Assembly: GCA_014055495.1 (NCBI GenBank) | Contig: WIAG01000007.1 | Location: 41,735-105,734, forward strand | DNA from: Nitrospira sp. CR1.2 | GTDB lineage: Bacteria > Nitrospirota > Nitrospiria > Nitrospirales > Nitrospiraceae | DNA length: 64,000 bases | Reading direction: 5' to 3' | Part shown: positions 19,510 to 28,311 of the stretch, piece by piece | Numbering within the stretch: the first letter of the stretch is position 1 | Layout: every line of letters begins with the position of its first letter | Made by a program: the position numbers and the translations under genes | The notes under the pieces: model-generated | What the model saw: only the letters and a program-made list of their open reading frames with translations | The model's database searches: none | What the model was told of the DNA's origin: nothing

Positions 19510-20114
19510 GATCGGGCGATCTGTCGGGGGTCCATGGTCTGCCCCGTCATCGTCCCCTCTACGCTCGCCAGATACGCCTGCGCGACCATGTCGGCAGGGA
19601 TACCGATCGACGGATCCATCCCTCTGGCGATCAGCGTTTCCGTCACCCAAGGCGGGCTCACGACATTGACGCGCAGGCTTCGCGGCAGATCGAGCGCGGC
19701 GGCGCGGGCAAACCCCTCCAGGCCCGCATTCGCCATGCTGATGGCGCAACTACCTTTCATGGGTTCCCGGCTGAGCACGCCACTGGTGAGCGTGAATGAA
19801 CCGTGGTTGGTCACGTAGGCCTTCCCGATGCGCACCAGATTCGCCTGGCCCATCAGTTTATTCTTTAAGCCGATGAAGTAGTCGTCGTAGGTGAGGTCGT
19901 CCAGGCTCGCGAACTTGGCAACCCCTGCGGTGCTCACGACGGCATCACAGCTGCCGACGGCCTTGAACAGGCTGGTGATGGAATCCGGCGAGGCCAGATC
20001 CACCTGATACGTACCTCGTGTGTGTCCCACCGTGACGACATCGTGCCGCGTCGCAAGCCGCTTCACGACGGCCGATCCGATGGTGCCCGTTCCTCCGATG
20101 ACGATCACGCGCAT
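19506..20114 (-). CDS. Short-chain dehydrogenase/reductase family protein
   Basis: The 202-residue protein has the Rossmann dinucleotide motif VIVIGGTGTIGSAVVKRLA at its N terminus, a VSTAGVAKF block corresponding to the NNAG motif, and SPPWVTETL where SDRs have the PG motif. The YxxxK catalytic pair is not obvious; the segment SCAISMANAGLEGF stands where YSASKAAL normally occurs, so the active-site tyrosine and lysine may be missing, as in atypical short SDRs of this group. ATG at 20114 has GGGAG 7 bases upstream. Its stop codon (19506-19508) lies inside the right terminus of repeat copy A. It probably forms an operon with the small gene upstream. Confidence 0.85.
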   Translation of the reverse strand: MRVIVIGGTGTIGSAVVKRLATRHDVVTVGHTRGTYQVDLASPDSITSLFKAVGSCDAVVSTAGVAKFASLDDLTYDDYFIGLKNKLMGQANLVRIGKAYVTNHGSFTLTSGVLSREPMKGSCAISMANAGLEGFARAAALDLPRSLRVNVVSPPWVTETLIARGMDPSIGIPADMVAQAYLASVEGTMTGQTMDPRQIARS

Positions 20115-20187
20115 GTGCAACTCCCTTGTTCGCGTTTGTGCACATGGTAGTCAGTCGGCGATGCCGGACGCAAGCGGCAGGTGTCGC

Positions 20188-20502
20188 TCACTCCGGACTA
20201 TCGATCACATATTGCGGTCGGGCCGACGGGTCTGTGGCTGGTTGAACGTAGCGGCAAGGGGGAATGTCCGCCTGTAATCGCCGCAGGAGTACCGTGATTT
20301 TCATAGTGGACGGGACGTCACAGAGCCAGACGTGCATGCCGGATTCGAGATCGTCGAAATGCCGCTGCACCACAAAACCCGGCTTCTCCATGAAATAGGC
20401 CGAGAGAAAGCCGTTGATGGCCTGGACGGTCCAGGGATGTTCTGTGATGTACCGGGAGGTGAGCCGAAGTTCGACGACCTGATTCGCCTGTCCTGCATCC
20501 AT
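20188..20502 (-). CDS. Hypothetical protein, 104 residues
   Basis: The product is soluble, begins MDAGQANQVVELRLTSRYIT and has no recognised domain. It mixes short beta and helical segments (WTVQAINGFLSAYFMEKPG, HVWLCDVPSTMKITVLLRRL). AAGGAG lies about 11 bases before the ATG at 20502. It precedes the SDR gene by 73 bases on the same strand and is divergent from the aldo/keto reductase gene. Confidence 0.6.
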   Translation of the reverse strand: MDAGQANQVVELRLTSRYITEHPWTVQAINGFLSAYFMEKPGFVVQRHFDDLESGMHVWLCDVPSTMKITVLLRRLQADIPPCRYVQPATDPSARPQYVIDSPE

Positions 20503-20670
20503 CTCGACGCTGCTCCTTCTTGAAGGTGACGGCGCACTCTAACAGGTTGGGGCGAACGGTCGCCAGCGGCCGACACACTGAGTCCATGTCAGCGCGCCAG
20601 GATTGGCTGGGTGGAGCATTGAGACCGCCGCGAGAATCTGTGTAAGGTACGGGATGGAGGACTTCACGTC

Positions 20671-21507
20671 ATGCTGACTGCTTACAATCAGGTGTCGATT
20701 CCCTCGTTCATGTACGGAACCGCCTGGAAAAAAGACGCGACGACACCATTGGTGCAACAGGCCGTGGCTGCCGGATTTGCCGCGATCGATACGGCCAATC
20801 AGTTGATCCATTATCAGGAAGCGCTGGTCGGCGGGGCGTTGTTGGAGTTGGCCAAACAGGGCACGCCGCGTGAGCGGTTGTTCGTGCAGACCAAGTTCAC
20901 GCCGGTGAACGGTCAGGACCACCGCACGCCCTACGATGCCCAAGCCGATCTCACCACCCAGGTGACGCAATCGTTCGACAGCTCGTTGGCCCATCTTCAC
21001 ACGGACTATCTGGACTCCTACGTCTTACACGGGCCCTATTACCGGCGTGGGTTAGGAGCGGAGGATTGGGAGGTTTGGGCGGCCATCGAAGCGCTGTACG
21101 ATGCGGGCAAGACCAAGATGATCGGCATCAGCAACGTGTCCGCCGAACAACTGGCTCTCCTCTGCGCCAAAGCGAGACATAAGCCGATGGTTGTTCAGAA
21201 TCGTTGTTATGCCGCGCTGGGTTGGGATCAGGACGTACGGGAGATTTGCCGCGAACAGGCCATCATCTATCAAGGGTTCTCGTTGCTCACCGCCAATCGC
21301 GAGATCTTCGCCGAGCCGGAGGTACGGGCCATGGCGGCCAAATACGGGGCAGGGCCGGCGCAACTGGTGTTCCGCTTCGCCATGCAAATCGGTATGCTGC
21401 CGCTCACCGGCACGACCAATCCGCAGCACATGAAGGACGATCTCCAATCCGACCGGTTCACGATCGAGCCGGACGATCTGCGGCGACTTGAGACGATCGG
21501 GATCTAG
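20671..21507 (+). CDS. Aldo/keto reductase
   Basis: The 278-residue protein carries the AKR catalytic tetrad: Asp40 (AAIDTANQ), Tyr48 (HYQEALVGGAL), Lys75 (FVQTKF) and His120 (LDSYVLHGP). The NADPH-binding end is visible in LPLTGTTNPQHMKDDLQ. AKRs reduce aldehydes and ketones with NADPH; the substrate cannot be told. The IDTANQxxHYxE spacing places it in a subgroup found in bacteria, plants and fungi. ATG at 20671 is used. It is followed by the antiporter gene after 66 bases and could be co-transcribed with it. Confidence 0.9.
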   Translation: MLTAYNQVSIPSFMYGTAWKKDATTPLVQQAVAAGFAAIDTANQLIHYQEALVGGALLELAKQGTPRERLFVQTKFTPVNGQDHRTPYDAQADLTTQVTQSFDSSLAHLHTDYLDSYVLHGPYYRRGLGAEDWEVWAAIEALYDAGKTKMIGISNVSAEQLALLCAKARHKPMVVQNRCYAALGWDQDVREICREQAIIYQGFSLLTANREIFAEPEVRAMAAKYGAGPAQLVFRFAMQIGMLPLTGTTNPQHMKDDLQSDRFTIEPDDLRRLETIGI

Positions 21508-21573
21508 TCAACCGCCGGCGCCGACGATCTGCGGGGCGGCGTGCGATCGGCGGAAGAGGACTCTTGTTGCGAG

Positions 21574-23190
21574 ATGGAAGGGCTGCACCAACTCGAAATC
21601 ATCATCATGCTGTTGGCGGTGGTGCTCGCGTTGACCACCGTCGCGCAGAAGATTGGTATTCCCTACCCGATTTTCCTGGTGCTTGGCGGACTGGTGTTGG
21701 GGCTCATGCCTGGCCTTCCGAGGGTGACCCTCCATCCAGACCTTGTGTTTCTCGTCTTTCTCCCGCCGATCCTGTGGGCGGCTGCCTATTTCACCTCCTT
21801 TCGTGAGTTCCGGCGGAACCTCCGGCCGATTTCCCTCCTGGCCATCGGCTTGGTGTCGGCGACCACCGCCGGCGTGGCGGTGGCTGCGCATGCGCTCTTG
21901 CCCGGCATCGGCTGGGCGGAAGCGATTGCGCTGGGTGCGATCGTCTCGCCGCCCGACGCCGTGTCCGCGACGGCCATCGGTAAACGGTTAGGGATCCCGC
22001 GTCGTGTCGTCACCATTCTGGAAGGTGAAAGTCTGGTCAACGACGCCACGGCGCTGGTGTTGTATCGGGCGGCCGTGGGCGCGGCGATGAGCGGATCGTT
22101 TGCGCTCGGCCATACGCTGTACGAGTTCGCTTTCGCCGCACTGGCCGGTGTGGTCATCGGGATCGGCGTAGCCTGGATCACGCGGTGGGCGCTCTGTGCG
22201 ATGGAGGATGGGTTTTCTCAGATCGGCGTGACGCTGCTTGCGCCCTACATCGCCTGGGTGTGCGGAGAGTTGGTGGATGCGTCCGCAGTTCTCGCTTGTG
22301 TCGCGGGCGGGCTGTACCTTCGTCAGTCGTTCAGCGGTGCCGTGTCGCCGGCCACGAGATTGCAGGCACGCGCCGTCTGGGATCTGCTGATCTTTCTGCT
22401 CAATGGCGTCATCTTCATTCTCATCGGGCTGGAGCTGGGGGTGCTCCGCGATTCCATGCCGGCGGGACAGTTTCGTCCCGTCCTGATTGCCGGGCTGGTG
22501 ATCAGCGTGACGACCATTGTGGTGCGGTTTGCGTGGGTCCCCTTGGCGGACCTCATCCCGCGTTGGCTGAGCGCAACGGTCCGTGCGCGCGATCCCATGT
22601 CTTCCTGGGCAGAGATCTTTCTCGTGTCCTGGACCGGGATGCGCGGCATTGTGACATTGGCGGCGGCGTTGGCCCTTCCCGTGTCGACCGGCGCCGGGAC
22701 GCCCTTTCCGTACCGGTCTGAAATCATTTTGATCAGTTTCATGGTCATCCTCGTCACGCTTGTGCTGCAGGGACTGTCTCTGCCGCCGATCATCCGGCTG
22801 TTAGGGTTTCAGGAGGAAGACGACCTGAGGCAGGAAGAAACATTGGCACGGGAACATGCGGCAACAGCGGCCCTGACTCGACTGGATCAGGTGGCGACGG
22901 AAACCTGGGCCGTGACGGAGCAGGTGGAACGTGTCCGTCTGCGGTATCTCCGGCGGCTGGAACGGCTGACCCAGGCGAGTCTGCTCCAAGAAGAGACCTC
23001 CGGTTCCGAGACCGTCTCCTTCCAACGGCTTCAGCATGAGGCTTTCACGGCTGAGCGTCGGGCCCTGATCAGCCTCCGGAACAATGGCACGATCAGCGAT
23101 GAGGTGCTGCATCACCTGGAACAGGAACTCGATGTGGCCTCCCTTCACCTGGGCGTCGGCGAGCGACGCATGAAGAGGATCCACAGCTAG
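21574..23190 (+). CDS. Na+/H+ antiporter, CPA1 (NhaP) family
   Basis: The protein of about 538 residues has 12 or so membrane helices from residue 8 to 415, then a hydrophilic, mainly helical C-terminal tail of about 120 residues rich in Glu, Arg and Gln. CPA1 signatures are present: FLVFLPPILWAAAYF, GAIVSPPDAVSATAIGKRL (the ion-site Asp in PPDAV) and LEGESLVNDATALVLY with the second conserved Asp. It should exchange external protons for internal Na+ or K+ and help with pH and salt homeostasis. The start is uncertain: ATG 21574 is used, and GTG 21541 adds 11 residues. Confidence 0.92.
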   Translation: MEGLHQLEIIIMLLAVVLALTTVAQKIGIPYPIFLVLGGLVLGLMPGLPRVTLHPDLVFLVFLPPILWAAAYFTSFREFRRNLRPISLLAIGLVSATTAGVAVAAHALLPGIGWAEAIALGAIVSPPDAVSATAIGKRLGIPRRVVTILEGESLVNDATALVLYRAAVGAAMSGSFALGHTLYEFAFAALAGVVIGIGVAWITRWALCAMEDGFSQIGVTLLAPYIAWVCGELVDASAVLACVAGGLYLRQSFSGAVSPATRLQARAVWDLLIFLLNGVIFILIGLELGVLRDSMPAGQFRPVLIAGLVISVTTIVVRFAWVPLADLIPRWLSATVRARDPMSSWAEIFLVSWTGMRGIVTLAAALALPVSTGAGTPFPYRSEIILISFMVILVTLVLQGLSLPPIIRLLGFQEEDDLRQEETLAREHAATAALTRLDQVATETWAVTEQVERVRLRYLRRLERLTQASLLQEETSGSETVSFQRLQHEAFTAERRALISLRNNGTISDEVLHHLEQELDVASLHLGVGERRMKRIHS

Positions 23191-23432
23191 ACCCTGTCAT
23201 GCCGGGAGCTCTCCCGATCCGAATCGCATCGACCCCAGGCCACGTGTGTTGTGTGGGCCGCTCCCTTCCCTGTGACACCTCCGGCTGACCACCGTCTTTC
23301 GTGGTAACCCCTCAGAGGACTGTGTTCTGAGCTGACGAATCCTCGATAGTGCGCCTCGGCGAGGTAGTCGGCGGTGTTCACACAGATTTCATTGTTCCCG
23401 GCAAGCGCCGGGAATGGGAGGAGGAGTCCACG

Positions 23433-24077
23433 ATGTGGGGCATACGGGTGGTTGGAGCGGTGGTGTTGGCGTCGATCGTCGGAGGGGTATGCGGCATGGC
23501 CCGGCCCTCCCACGCGGAGGAGGGGAACGTCGGCACCGAGGACCCGGAGATTTCAGCTGTGTCGCGCTGGGTGGTTTCCGTTCGAGGTGGAGCGGTTCAG
23601 GGAACGCAGGATCATGTGTCCAATGGATCCCCCGCCCTGGGGGGTGCCGGGAGTGTTCAGCTTCTCTATCAATTCAACCCGCACGTTCGGTTGGGGTTGA
23701 CTGTCGATGGTCAGCAGCAGGCACTCAATCTCAAAGGCGGGAATGGCACCTTCGGTGATCTGTTCACGGTGGCGGTGATGCCGACGATGGAAATGCGTCC
23801 CTTTCTCACCACAGCGGCCATTCCATACCTGTCCGTCGGGCTGGGCATGAACTTCAATATGTTCTCAACCGAGTCCGGAGTCCCGGCGCTCGATTACAAC
23901 AATACTTTCGCCGCACGCATCGCCGGTGGAGTCGATGTGCCGTTGACGGCGCATTGGAGTTTCAATACGGAAGTGGCGTGGCGGCTGAATAAGGGAGAAT
24001 GGACGCAGCTCGGAGGAAGCGGCCGGTATGATGCGACGGCAGTGCTCGGGCTGGTCGGCATTCGCTATCTCTTTTGA
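23433..24077 (+). CDS. Outer-membrane beta-barrel protein
   Basis: The 214-residue protein begins with a signal peptide (MWGIRVVGAVVLASIVGGVC, cleavage probably after SHA) followed by alternating beta strands typical of a small eight-stranded barrel, and it ends in the outer-membrane insertion signature GIRYLF with a C-terminal Phe. GGAGGAG lies 8 bases before ATG 23433, which rules out the longer in-frame start at 23349. It resembles the generic outer-membrane barrel families (OmpW/OmpA-like) but cannot be assigned to one. It is flanked by intergenic gaps of 242 and 145 bases and is likely monocistronic. Confidence 0.82.
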   Translation: MWGIRVVGAVVLASIVGGVCGMARPSHAEEGNVGTEDPEISAVSRWVVSVRGGAVQGTQDHVSNGSPALGGAGSVQLLYQFNPHVRLGLTVDGQQQALNLKGGNGTFGDLFTVAVMPTMEMRPFLTTAAIPYLSVGLGMNFNMFSTESGVPALDYNNTFAARIAGGVDVPLTAHWSFNTEVAWRLNKGEWTQLGGSGRYDATAVLGLVGIRYLF

Positions 24078-24222
24078 CTTCCATCGGACGACAGGAAGCC
24101 GCTGTCGGTGTCGTCGGCATTTGCTGCAGAGGGCTCCGACAGCCACGCAACAGTTTTCCCGCCTTCAGCTGAATCTCACCCCGGTCCTTGACGCGCGACG
24201 CCACTCTCGGTAGGGTCGCGCC

Positions 24223-24696
24223 ATGCCGATTCATCTCGCCACTGCAGAGCCAGTCGATGTGCCGACCATTGCGAGGCTGGTCGGTGATTTGCTGCGGGAG
24301 ATTATGGTCGCCATCGGGACACCGGCGTTCGCCTTCTCGTTAGCCGAGACGGAATCGCGCGCACGAACCTGGCTAGAGGACGGAAGTTATACCGTGCTGC
24401 TAGCACGCGACGGCGAGACTGCGGTCGGGTTGCTCACTCTTTCCGAATGCCGGGCGTTGTACGCGGAGGGACGGTTCGGGATCATCCCGGAATTGTATGT
24501 CTGTCCGGACCGGCGGTCGCAGGAGGTGGGGCAAGCGTTGGTCGCGGAGGCGAAGCGCGTGGCCCGCTTGAAAGGATGGCTCAGACTGGAAGTGACCACG
24601 CCGCCGTTGCCGCAGTTCGAACGGACTCTGGTGTTTTATGAGCGGCAGGGGTTTTCTGTGTCAGGCGGCAGAAAGATGAAAGTAGATCTGCGATGA
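24223..24696 (+). CDS. GNAT family N-acetyltransferase
   Basis: The 157-residue protein has GNAT motif A around IIPELYVCPDRRSQEVGQALVAEAK, where Q/R-x-x-x-G-x-A contacts acetyl-CoA, and motif B near the end (FYERQGFSVSGGRKMKVDL). The acceptor substrate is unknown. The last four bases (ATGA, 24693-24696) are shared with the start of a predicted cysteine peptidase, so the two are translationally coupled. Fusions of a GNAT domain with a C39-like peptidase domain are known in other bacteria, which supports a joint function here. Confidence 0.87.
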   Translation: MPIHLATAEPVDVPTIARLVGDLLREIMVAIGTPAFAFSLAETESRARTWLEDGSYTVLLARDGETAVGLLTLSECRALYAEGRFGIIPELYVCPDRRSQEVGQALVAEAKRVARLKGWLRLEVTTPPLPQFERTLVFYERQGFSVSGGRKMKVDLR

Positions 24697-25148
24697 AGCC
24701 GGTTGTGCAGGAGGATCGGACCGGTTGTGGTATTGCGGCGGTGGCGGCGCTTGCGGGTGTGTCGTATGCGCGCGCGAAGGCCGTGGCTTCCTCGTTGGGC
24801 ATCTCTGCTCAAGATCCCACACTCTGGTCGGAGACGTTCTCTGTGCGGCGTCTGCTGCTACCATTCGGCTTGCGTGCCGCACAGACGACCAGTCCGTTTC
24901 GATCGTGGTCCGACCTGCCTGATTGCGCGCTGCTGGCCATCAAATGGCATCTGGAGGGGCGTCGGTCCTGCTGGCATTGGGTCGTGTGTGTGCGTGAGCA
25001 GGAACGGAGGTATGTGCTTGATTCCAACGCGTCATTGCGCAAACATCTGCGACTGGATTTTTGGCGCATGCAGCCGAGGTGGTTTCTCCCTGTCACGCGT
25101 CAGTCCCGCAACAGGGTTCACCCGCATGCGCGGCGTCGCGGCGGATGA
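24693..25148 (+). CDS. C39-like papain-fold cysteine peptidase
   Basis: The 151-residue protein starts MKPVVQEDRTGCGIAAVAAL, which has the Gln and Cys of the papain-like active site (oxyanion Gln6, Cys12) in the C39-like arrangement QxxxxxCG. The His is probably in RRSCWHWVVCV and the third residue Asp or Asn in YVLDSNAS. C39 peptidases cleave leader peptides at double-Gly sites or process small peptides; no transporter or peptide precursor is adjacent. The gene overlaps the acetyltransferase by 4 bases. The Arg-rich tail (RQSRNRVHPHARRRGG) is unusual. Confidence 0.7.
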   Translation: MKPVVQEDRTGCGIAAVAALAGVSYARAKAVASSLGISAQDPTLWSETFSVRRLLLPFGLRAAQTTSPFRSWSDLPDCALLAIKWHLEGRRSCWHWVVCVREQERRYVLDSNASLRKHLRLDFWRMQPRWFLPVTRQSRNRVHPHARRRGG

Positions 25149-25234
25149 GTGCGCTTCCCCCTCCATCCATGGTAAGACAGCAGCGCAATCCAGAATAGAT
25201 AGACGGGCATTCACGGGCTCAATCGACCAATCGT

Positions 25235-26473
25235 ATGCACATTGTCATTATCGGTGGAGGGCCGGCCGGGCTCATGGCTACCGAAACAGCGCTGGCCGGG
25301 GGCGTGCAGGTTTCGCTCTACGACTCCATGCCCTCCGTGGGCCGGAAATTTCTCCTGGCCGGGAAGGGTGGGTTGAATCTCACCCACTCCGATCCGGCGG
25401 ATCTCTTCGTCTCCAGGTATGGCGAACGTCGGGCGCAGGTCGCGCCGTGGCTGGCCGAGTTCGGCGCCGATGCGGTTCGCGCCTGGGCTCAGGGACTTGG
25501 GATCGACACGTACGTCGGGTCTTCGGGCCGGGTCTTCCCCAAAGATATGAAGGCTGCCCCGCTGTTACGCGCCTGGCTGCGGCGCCTGCGGCAGGCTGGT
25601 TTGACCATTCACGTGCGGCATCGCTGGTGCGGCTGGGACGAACACAAGGCCCTGCGCTTCGAAACGCCGCAAGGGCCGACATCCGTACGGGCGGATGCCG
25701 TCATCCTCGCGTTAGGAGGGGGCAGTTGGCCGAATCTCGGCTCGGATGGGGCGTGGGTGTCGGTTCTTGGCGCGCGCTCGATTTCCGTCGCCCCGTTGCG
25801 ACCGGCGAATTGCGGGTTCGATGTGGGATGGACCGAACACTTTCGCACCAAGTTTGCGGGGCATCCGGTGAAAACGGTGGGCGTGGTGGCGAAATCACCG
25901 ACCGGCGCGGTCATGCGTCGCATGGGCGAATTCGTGATCACGGAGACCGGCCTCGAGGGCGGCGTGATCTATGCCGTCGCGCCGTTCCTGCGGGATGAAA
26001 TCGAAGCAACCGGCCGGGGCACGCTCCGACTGGATCTGGCACCCGATCGTGAACTGCCGCGTCTGATCAAGGATCTGTCCCAGCCGCGCGGCAAGAAAAC
26101 GATGGCGACCCATTTGCAACGGCGTGCGCATATCGACGGCGTGAAGGCCGGGCTGCTCCGCGAAATCGTTTCGAAGGACGATTTTACGGACCCGACCCGC
26201 CTGGCGACCGCGATCAAATCGCTGCAGATCACGGTGAAGGCGCCGCGTCCCTTGGCGGAGGCGATCAGCAGCGCCGGCGGAGTGGAGTTTAAGGCGCTCG
26301 ACAAACGGCTCATGTTGCGCGCCTTGCCGGGGGTGTTCTGCGCGGGAGAGATGGTGGATTGGGAGGCGCCGACGGGCGGGTATCTGCTCACGGCCTGTTT
26401 AGCCAGTGGTCGGACCGCCGGAGCGGGGGCCGTGGCCTGGCTTGCGGAGCGTGCAAACCGTGGTCGGTCGTAA
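25235..26473 (+). CDS. HI0933-like NAD(P)/FAD-dependent oxidoreductase (TIGR03862-type)
   Basis: The 412-residue flavoprotein begins with the FAD dinucleotide-binding motif IVIIGGGPAGLMATE, followed by GRKFLLAGKGGLNLTHS, the family hallmark, and ends with the second FAD contact FCAGEMVDWEAPTGGYLLTA. It belongs to the HI0933 family and, by the Trp in DWEAPTGGY and its shorter length, to the TIGR03862 branch. Physiological substrate is unknown; the related BaiN takes part in bile-acid dehydroxylation. The hydrolase gene follows immediately. A second member of the superfamily is encoded at 32146-33438. Confidence 0.9.
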   Translation: MHIVIIGGGPAGLMATETALAGGVQVSLYDSMPSVGRKFLLAGKGGLNLTHSDPADLFVSRYGERRAQVAPWLAEFGADAVRAWAQGLGIDTYVGSSGRVFPKDMKAAPLLRAWLRRLRQAGLTIHVRHRWCGWDEHKALRFETPQGPTSVRADAVILALGGGSWPNLGSDGAWVSVLGARSISVAPLRPANCGFDVGWTEHFRTKFAGHPVKTVGVVAKSPTGAVMRRMGEFVITETGLEGGVIYAVAPFLRDEIEATGRGTLRLDLAPDRELPRLIKDLSQPRGKKTMATHLQRRAHIDGVKAGLLREIVSKDDFTDPTRLATAIKSLQITVKAPRPLAEAISSAGGVEFKALDKRLMLRALPGVFCAGEMVDWEAPTGGYLLTACLASGRTAGAGAVAWLAERANRGRS

Positions 26474-26474
26474 G

Positions 26475-27017
26475 GTGGCAGGCGGGGATGTGGCCCTGAT
26501 CGTCCCGGGCATCGGTGATTCCGGGCCACAGCATTGGCAAACCCTATGGATGCGGCACCATCCCCATTGGAGACGGGTGCGGCAGCGTGATTGGGAGCAT
26601 CCGCTGCTGGAGGAGTGGCTGCAAGGACTCGATGCCGCGATGGCCGAACAGCCTCAGCCTACGGTGCTGATCGCTCATAGCATGGGCTGTCTGCTGGTGG
26701 CGCATTGGGCGCAACGGTTCTCACTGCCCGTGCATGCGGCCTTGCTGGTAGCACCTCCCGATCCGGCCGAATCGGCGTTTCCCATCACCGCGCAGGGGTT
26801 TCAGACCACGCCCTCTGTCAGACTACGATTCCCCAGTCTCGTGGCCGCCAGTCACGATGATCCCTATGGATCGATCGAGTATGCCCGGCGCTGCGCGGGA
26901 CAGTGGGGCAGCACATTCGTCGATGTCGGGGCGGCGGGCCATATCAATGCCGAGAGCGGTCATGGCGACTGGCCGGCCGGGCTGGTCCTCTTGGAAGGCC
27001 TGCTGAAGTCGTCGTAA
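26475..27017 (+). CDS. RBBP9/YdeN-type alpha/beta serine hydrolase
   Basis: The protein of about 180 residues has the RBBP9/YdeN layout: ALIVPGIGDSGPQHWQTLW at the start, nucleophile elbow IAHSMGC, acid in AASHDDPY and catalytic His in GAAGHINAESGHGDW. Such enzymes are small esterases of unknown substrate. It starts right after the flavoprotein stop: GTG 26475 is used, but GTG 26490 has a better upstream purine run (GGCGGGGA) and starts farther upstream (to 26406) would overlap the flavoprotein. It is probably co-transcribed with the flavoprotein gene. Confidence 0.85.
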   Translation: MAGGDVALIVPGIGDSGPQHWQTLWMRHHPHWRRVRQRDWEHPLLEEWLQGLDAAMAEQPQPTVLIAHSMGCLLVAHWAQRFSLPVHAALLVAPPDPAESAFPITAQGFQTTPSVRLRFPSLVAASHDDPYGSIEYARRCAGQWGSTFVDVGAAGHINAESGHGDWPAGLVLLEGLLKSS

Positions 27018-27118
27018 CCTGTTCGATCTCAGCGTTCGTCTCTCGTGAAACGTGCAACGTATCTCGTCCGAACGAGCCGGCCTGTGGCGAAATACGAGAT
27101 ACGAGCGACGAGATAAGG

Positions 27119-27325
27119 CTAGCAGGCTGTGGAAAAACTCGATGATTGCGTCATACGTCGCATTTCGCACAGGGGCTGTCTCGCGTCAGAATCGCCCGCA
27201 GGATGCGCAAAAGGGCCGTCCAGCAAGGCCGCAGCGAACGAAGCGGCGAATCGTACTCGTGCCGTACGGTGAGCCGCTGAGCGATGCGAGAACGCCGCTG
27301 GCGGACTTTTTCCGCATCCTGCTAG
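27119..27325. repeat. 207-bp repeat element with inverted termini (copy B)
   Basis: The left end CTAGCAGGCTGTGGAAAAAC (27119-27138) and the reverse complement of the right end (27304-27325, CTAGCAGGATGCGGAAAAAG) agree at 19 of 22 positions. Interior blocks at 27198-27237 and 27240-27320 match copy A at 19314-19353 and 19425-19505. Relative to copy A it lacks roughly 70 internal bases. No coding potential is seen. The right terminus supplies the TAG stop codon of the nitrilase gene. Confidence 0.78.
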
Positions 27326-28104
27326 AGCAGAATGCGCCGGGCGTTCGGGCCGGCCAGCGTCTCAGTCGTGAGATTCCAGTCGATCAGGAAAATGGCGGAC
27401 TGCTCGCATGACAGGGAGAGGAGCCGCTTACCCCCTTGTGCCACGACGCTTTCGGCTCTCCTGAAATCCAGCGTGCGGTCCTGACCGGTTCGATTGCAGA
27501 CGAACAACGGCAGTCCCGTGTCTTTCGTGCAGCGTTCCCACTCGCCATTCGGGCCGTGCAGGCCAGGCGCCCAGGCAGCTGAAGAAGCAAGAACCTTGGC
27601 TCGCTGAGCCTTCAGATTCTTGGCAATCCCAGGAGTATAGGCATCTGCGCAGATGAGGAGGCCTACGCGGCCGAATGGCGTCAGGCTAAACGCCGTCGCC
27701 TTTGTGCCTGGTGTGGACCAGGCTTCAGATCCGACGCGCAGGGCATTGATCTTCCTGTGGCTGCCCGCCATGCGACCGTCTGGGCCGATCGCAAAGACCG
27801 TGTTGAAGAGGTGCCGGGAATGTGGATCTTTTTCCGGCTGTGAGAGGAACAGGGTGACGCGGAGCTGGGCGGCGAGCCGGCAGATCCTGCTCATCCAGTG
27901 GTCCGGTTGCGGCTCGATCCACTCAGTTCCAATCTGGTCGGCAAATGTGTAACCACTGACGGCCAGCTCCGGGGTGATGATCCACGTGGCCCCTAAGGAT
28001 GCGGCGTTGCAAATGGCGGTGGTGATGAGGTGACGGTTCTGCGCCAGTGCCCCCGGGACGGGGGCCAGGTGCAAGAATGCGATTCGAAGAAGAGAACCGG
28101 CCAT
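27322..28104 (-). CDS. Carbon-nitrogen hydrolase (nitrilase superfamily)
   Basis: The 260-residue protein has the nitrilase-superfamily triad Glu (WIITPELAVSGY), Lys (GSHRKINALR) and Cys (GLLICADAYTPG). These enzymes hydrolyse amides, ureas or nitriles; the branch cannot be fixed from this sequence. The ATG at 28104 (MAGSLLRIAFLHLAPVPGAL) gives the expected N-terminal beta strand; longer in-frame starts add residues with no match. The stop codon falls within repeat copy B and the protein is about the normal length for the family, so any loss at the C terminus is small. It is divergent from the AsmA-like gene. Confidence 0.88.
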   Translation of the reverse strand: MAGSLLRIAFLHLAPVPGALAQNRHLITTAICNAASLGATWIITPELAVSGYTFADQIGTEWIEPQPDHWMSRICRLAAQLRVTLFLSQPEKDPHSRHLFNTVFAIGPDGRMAGSHRKINALRVGSEAWSTPGTKATAFSLTPFGRVGLLICADAYTPGIAKNLKAQRAKVLASSAAWAPGLHGPNGEWERCTKDTGLPLFVCNRTGQDRTLDFRRAESVVAQGGKRLLSLSCEQSAIFLIDWNLTTETLAGPNARRILL

Positions 28105-28311
28105 CAATTCCGTATCACGATGAATCTGTGGAAGGTGGTTGTCGGTCCGGGAGTGTAGCATACCCTGTTCGTGCGCATCCCCACTGCGGCCGGCTCACTG
28201 GAATCCTCATGCCGGACAACCAGTGCCGGACCCTCCCCCTGCCTCACTCGAGTGCGGCCGCTTGTGTCTGCCTCCTTCGCTGCGTACAGTGGAGCGAAGG
28301 AGTCGCCCGGC

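Noticed and set aside
24703..25998. 431-codon plus-strand frame crossing the C39-like and flavoprotein genes
   Set aside because: It overlaps two genes with intact active-site motifs in other frames; its own sequence is Arg- and Gly-rich and matches nothing.
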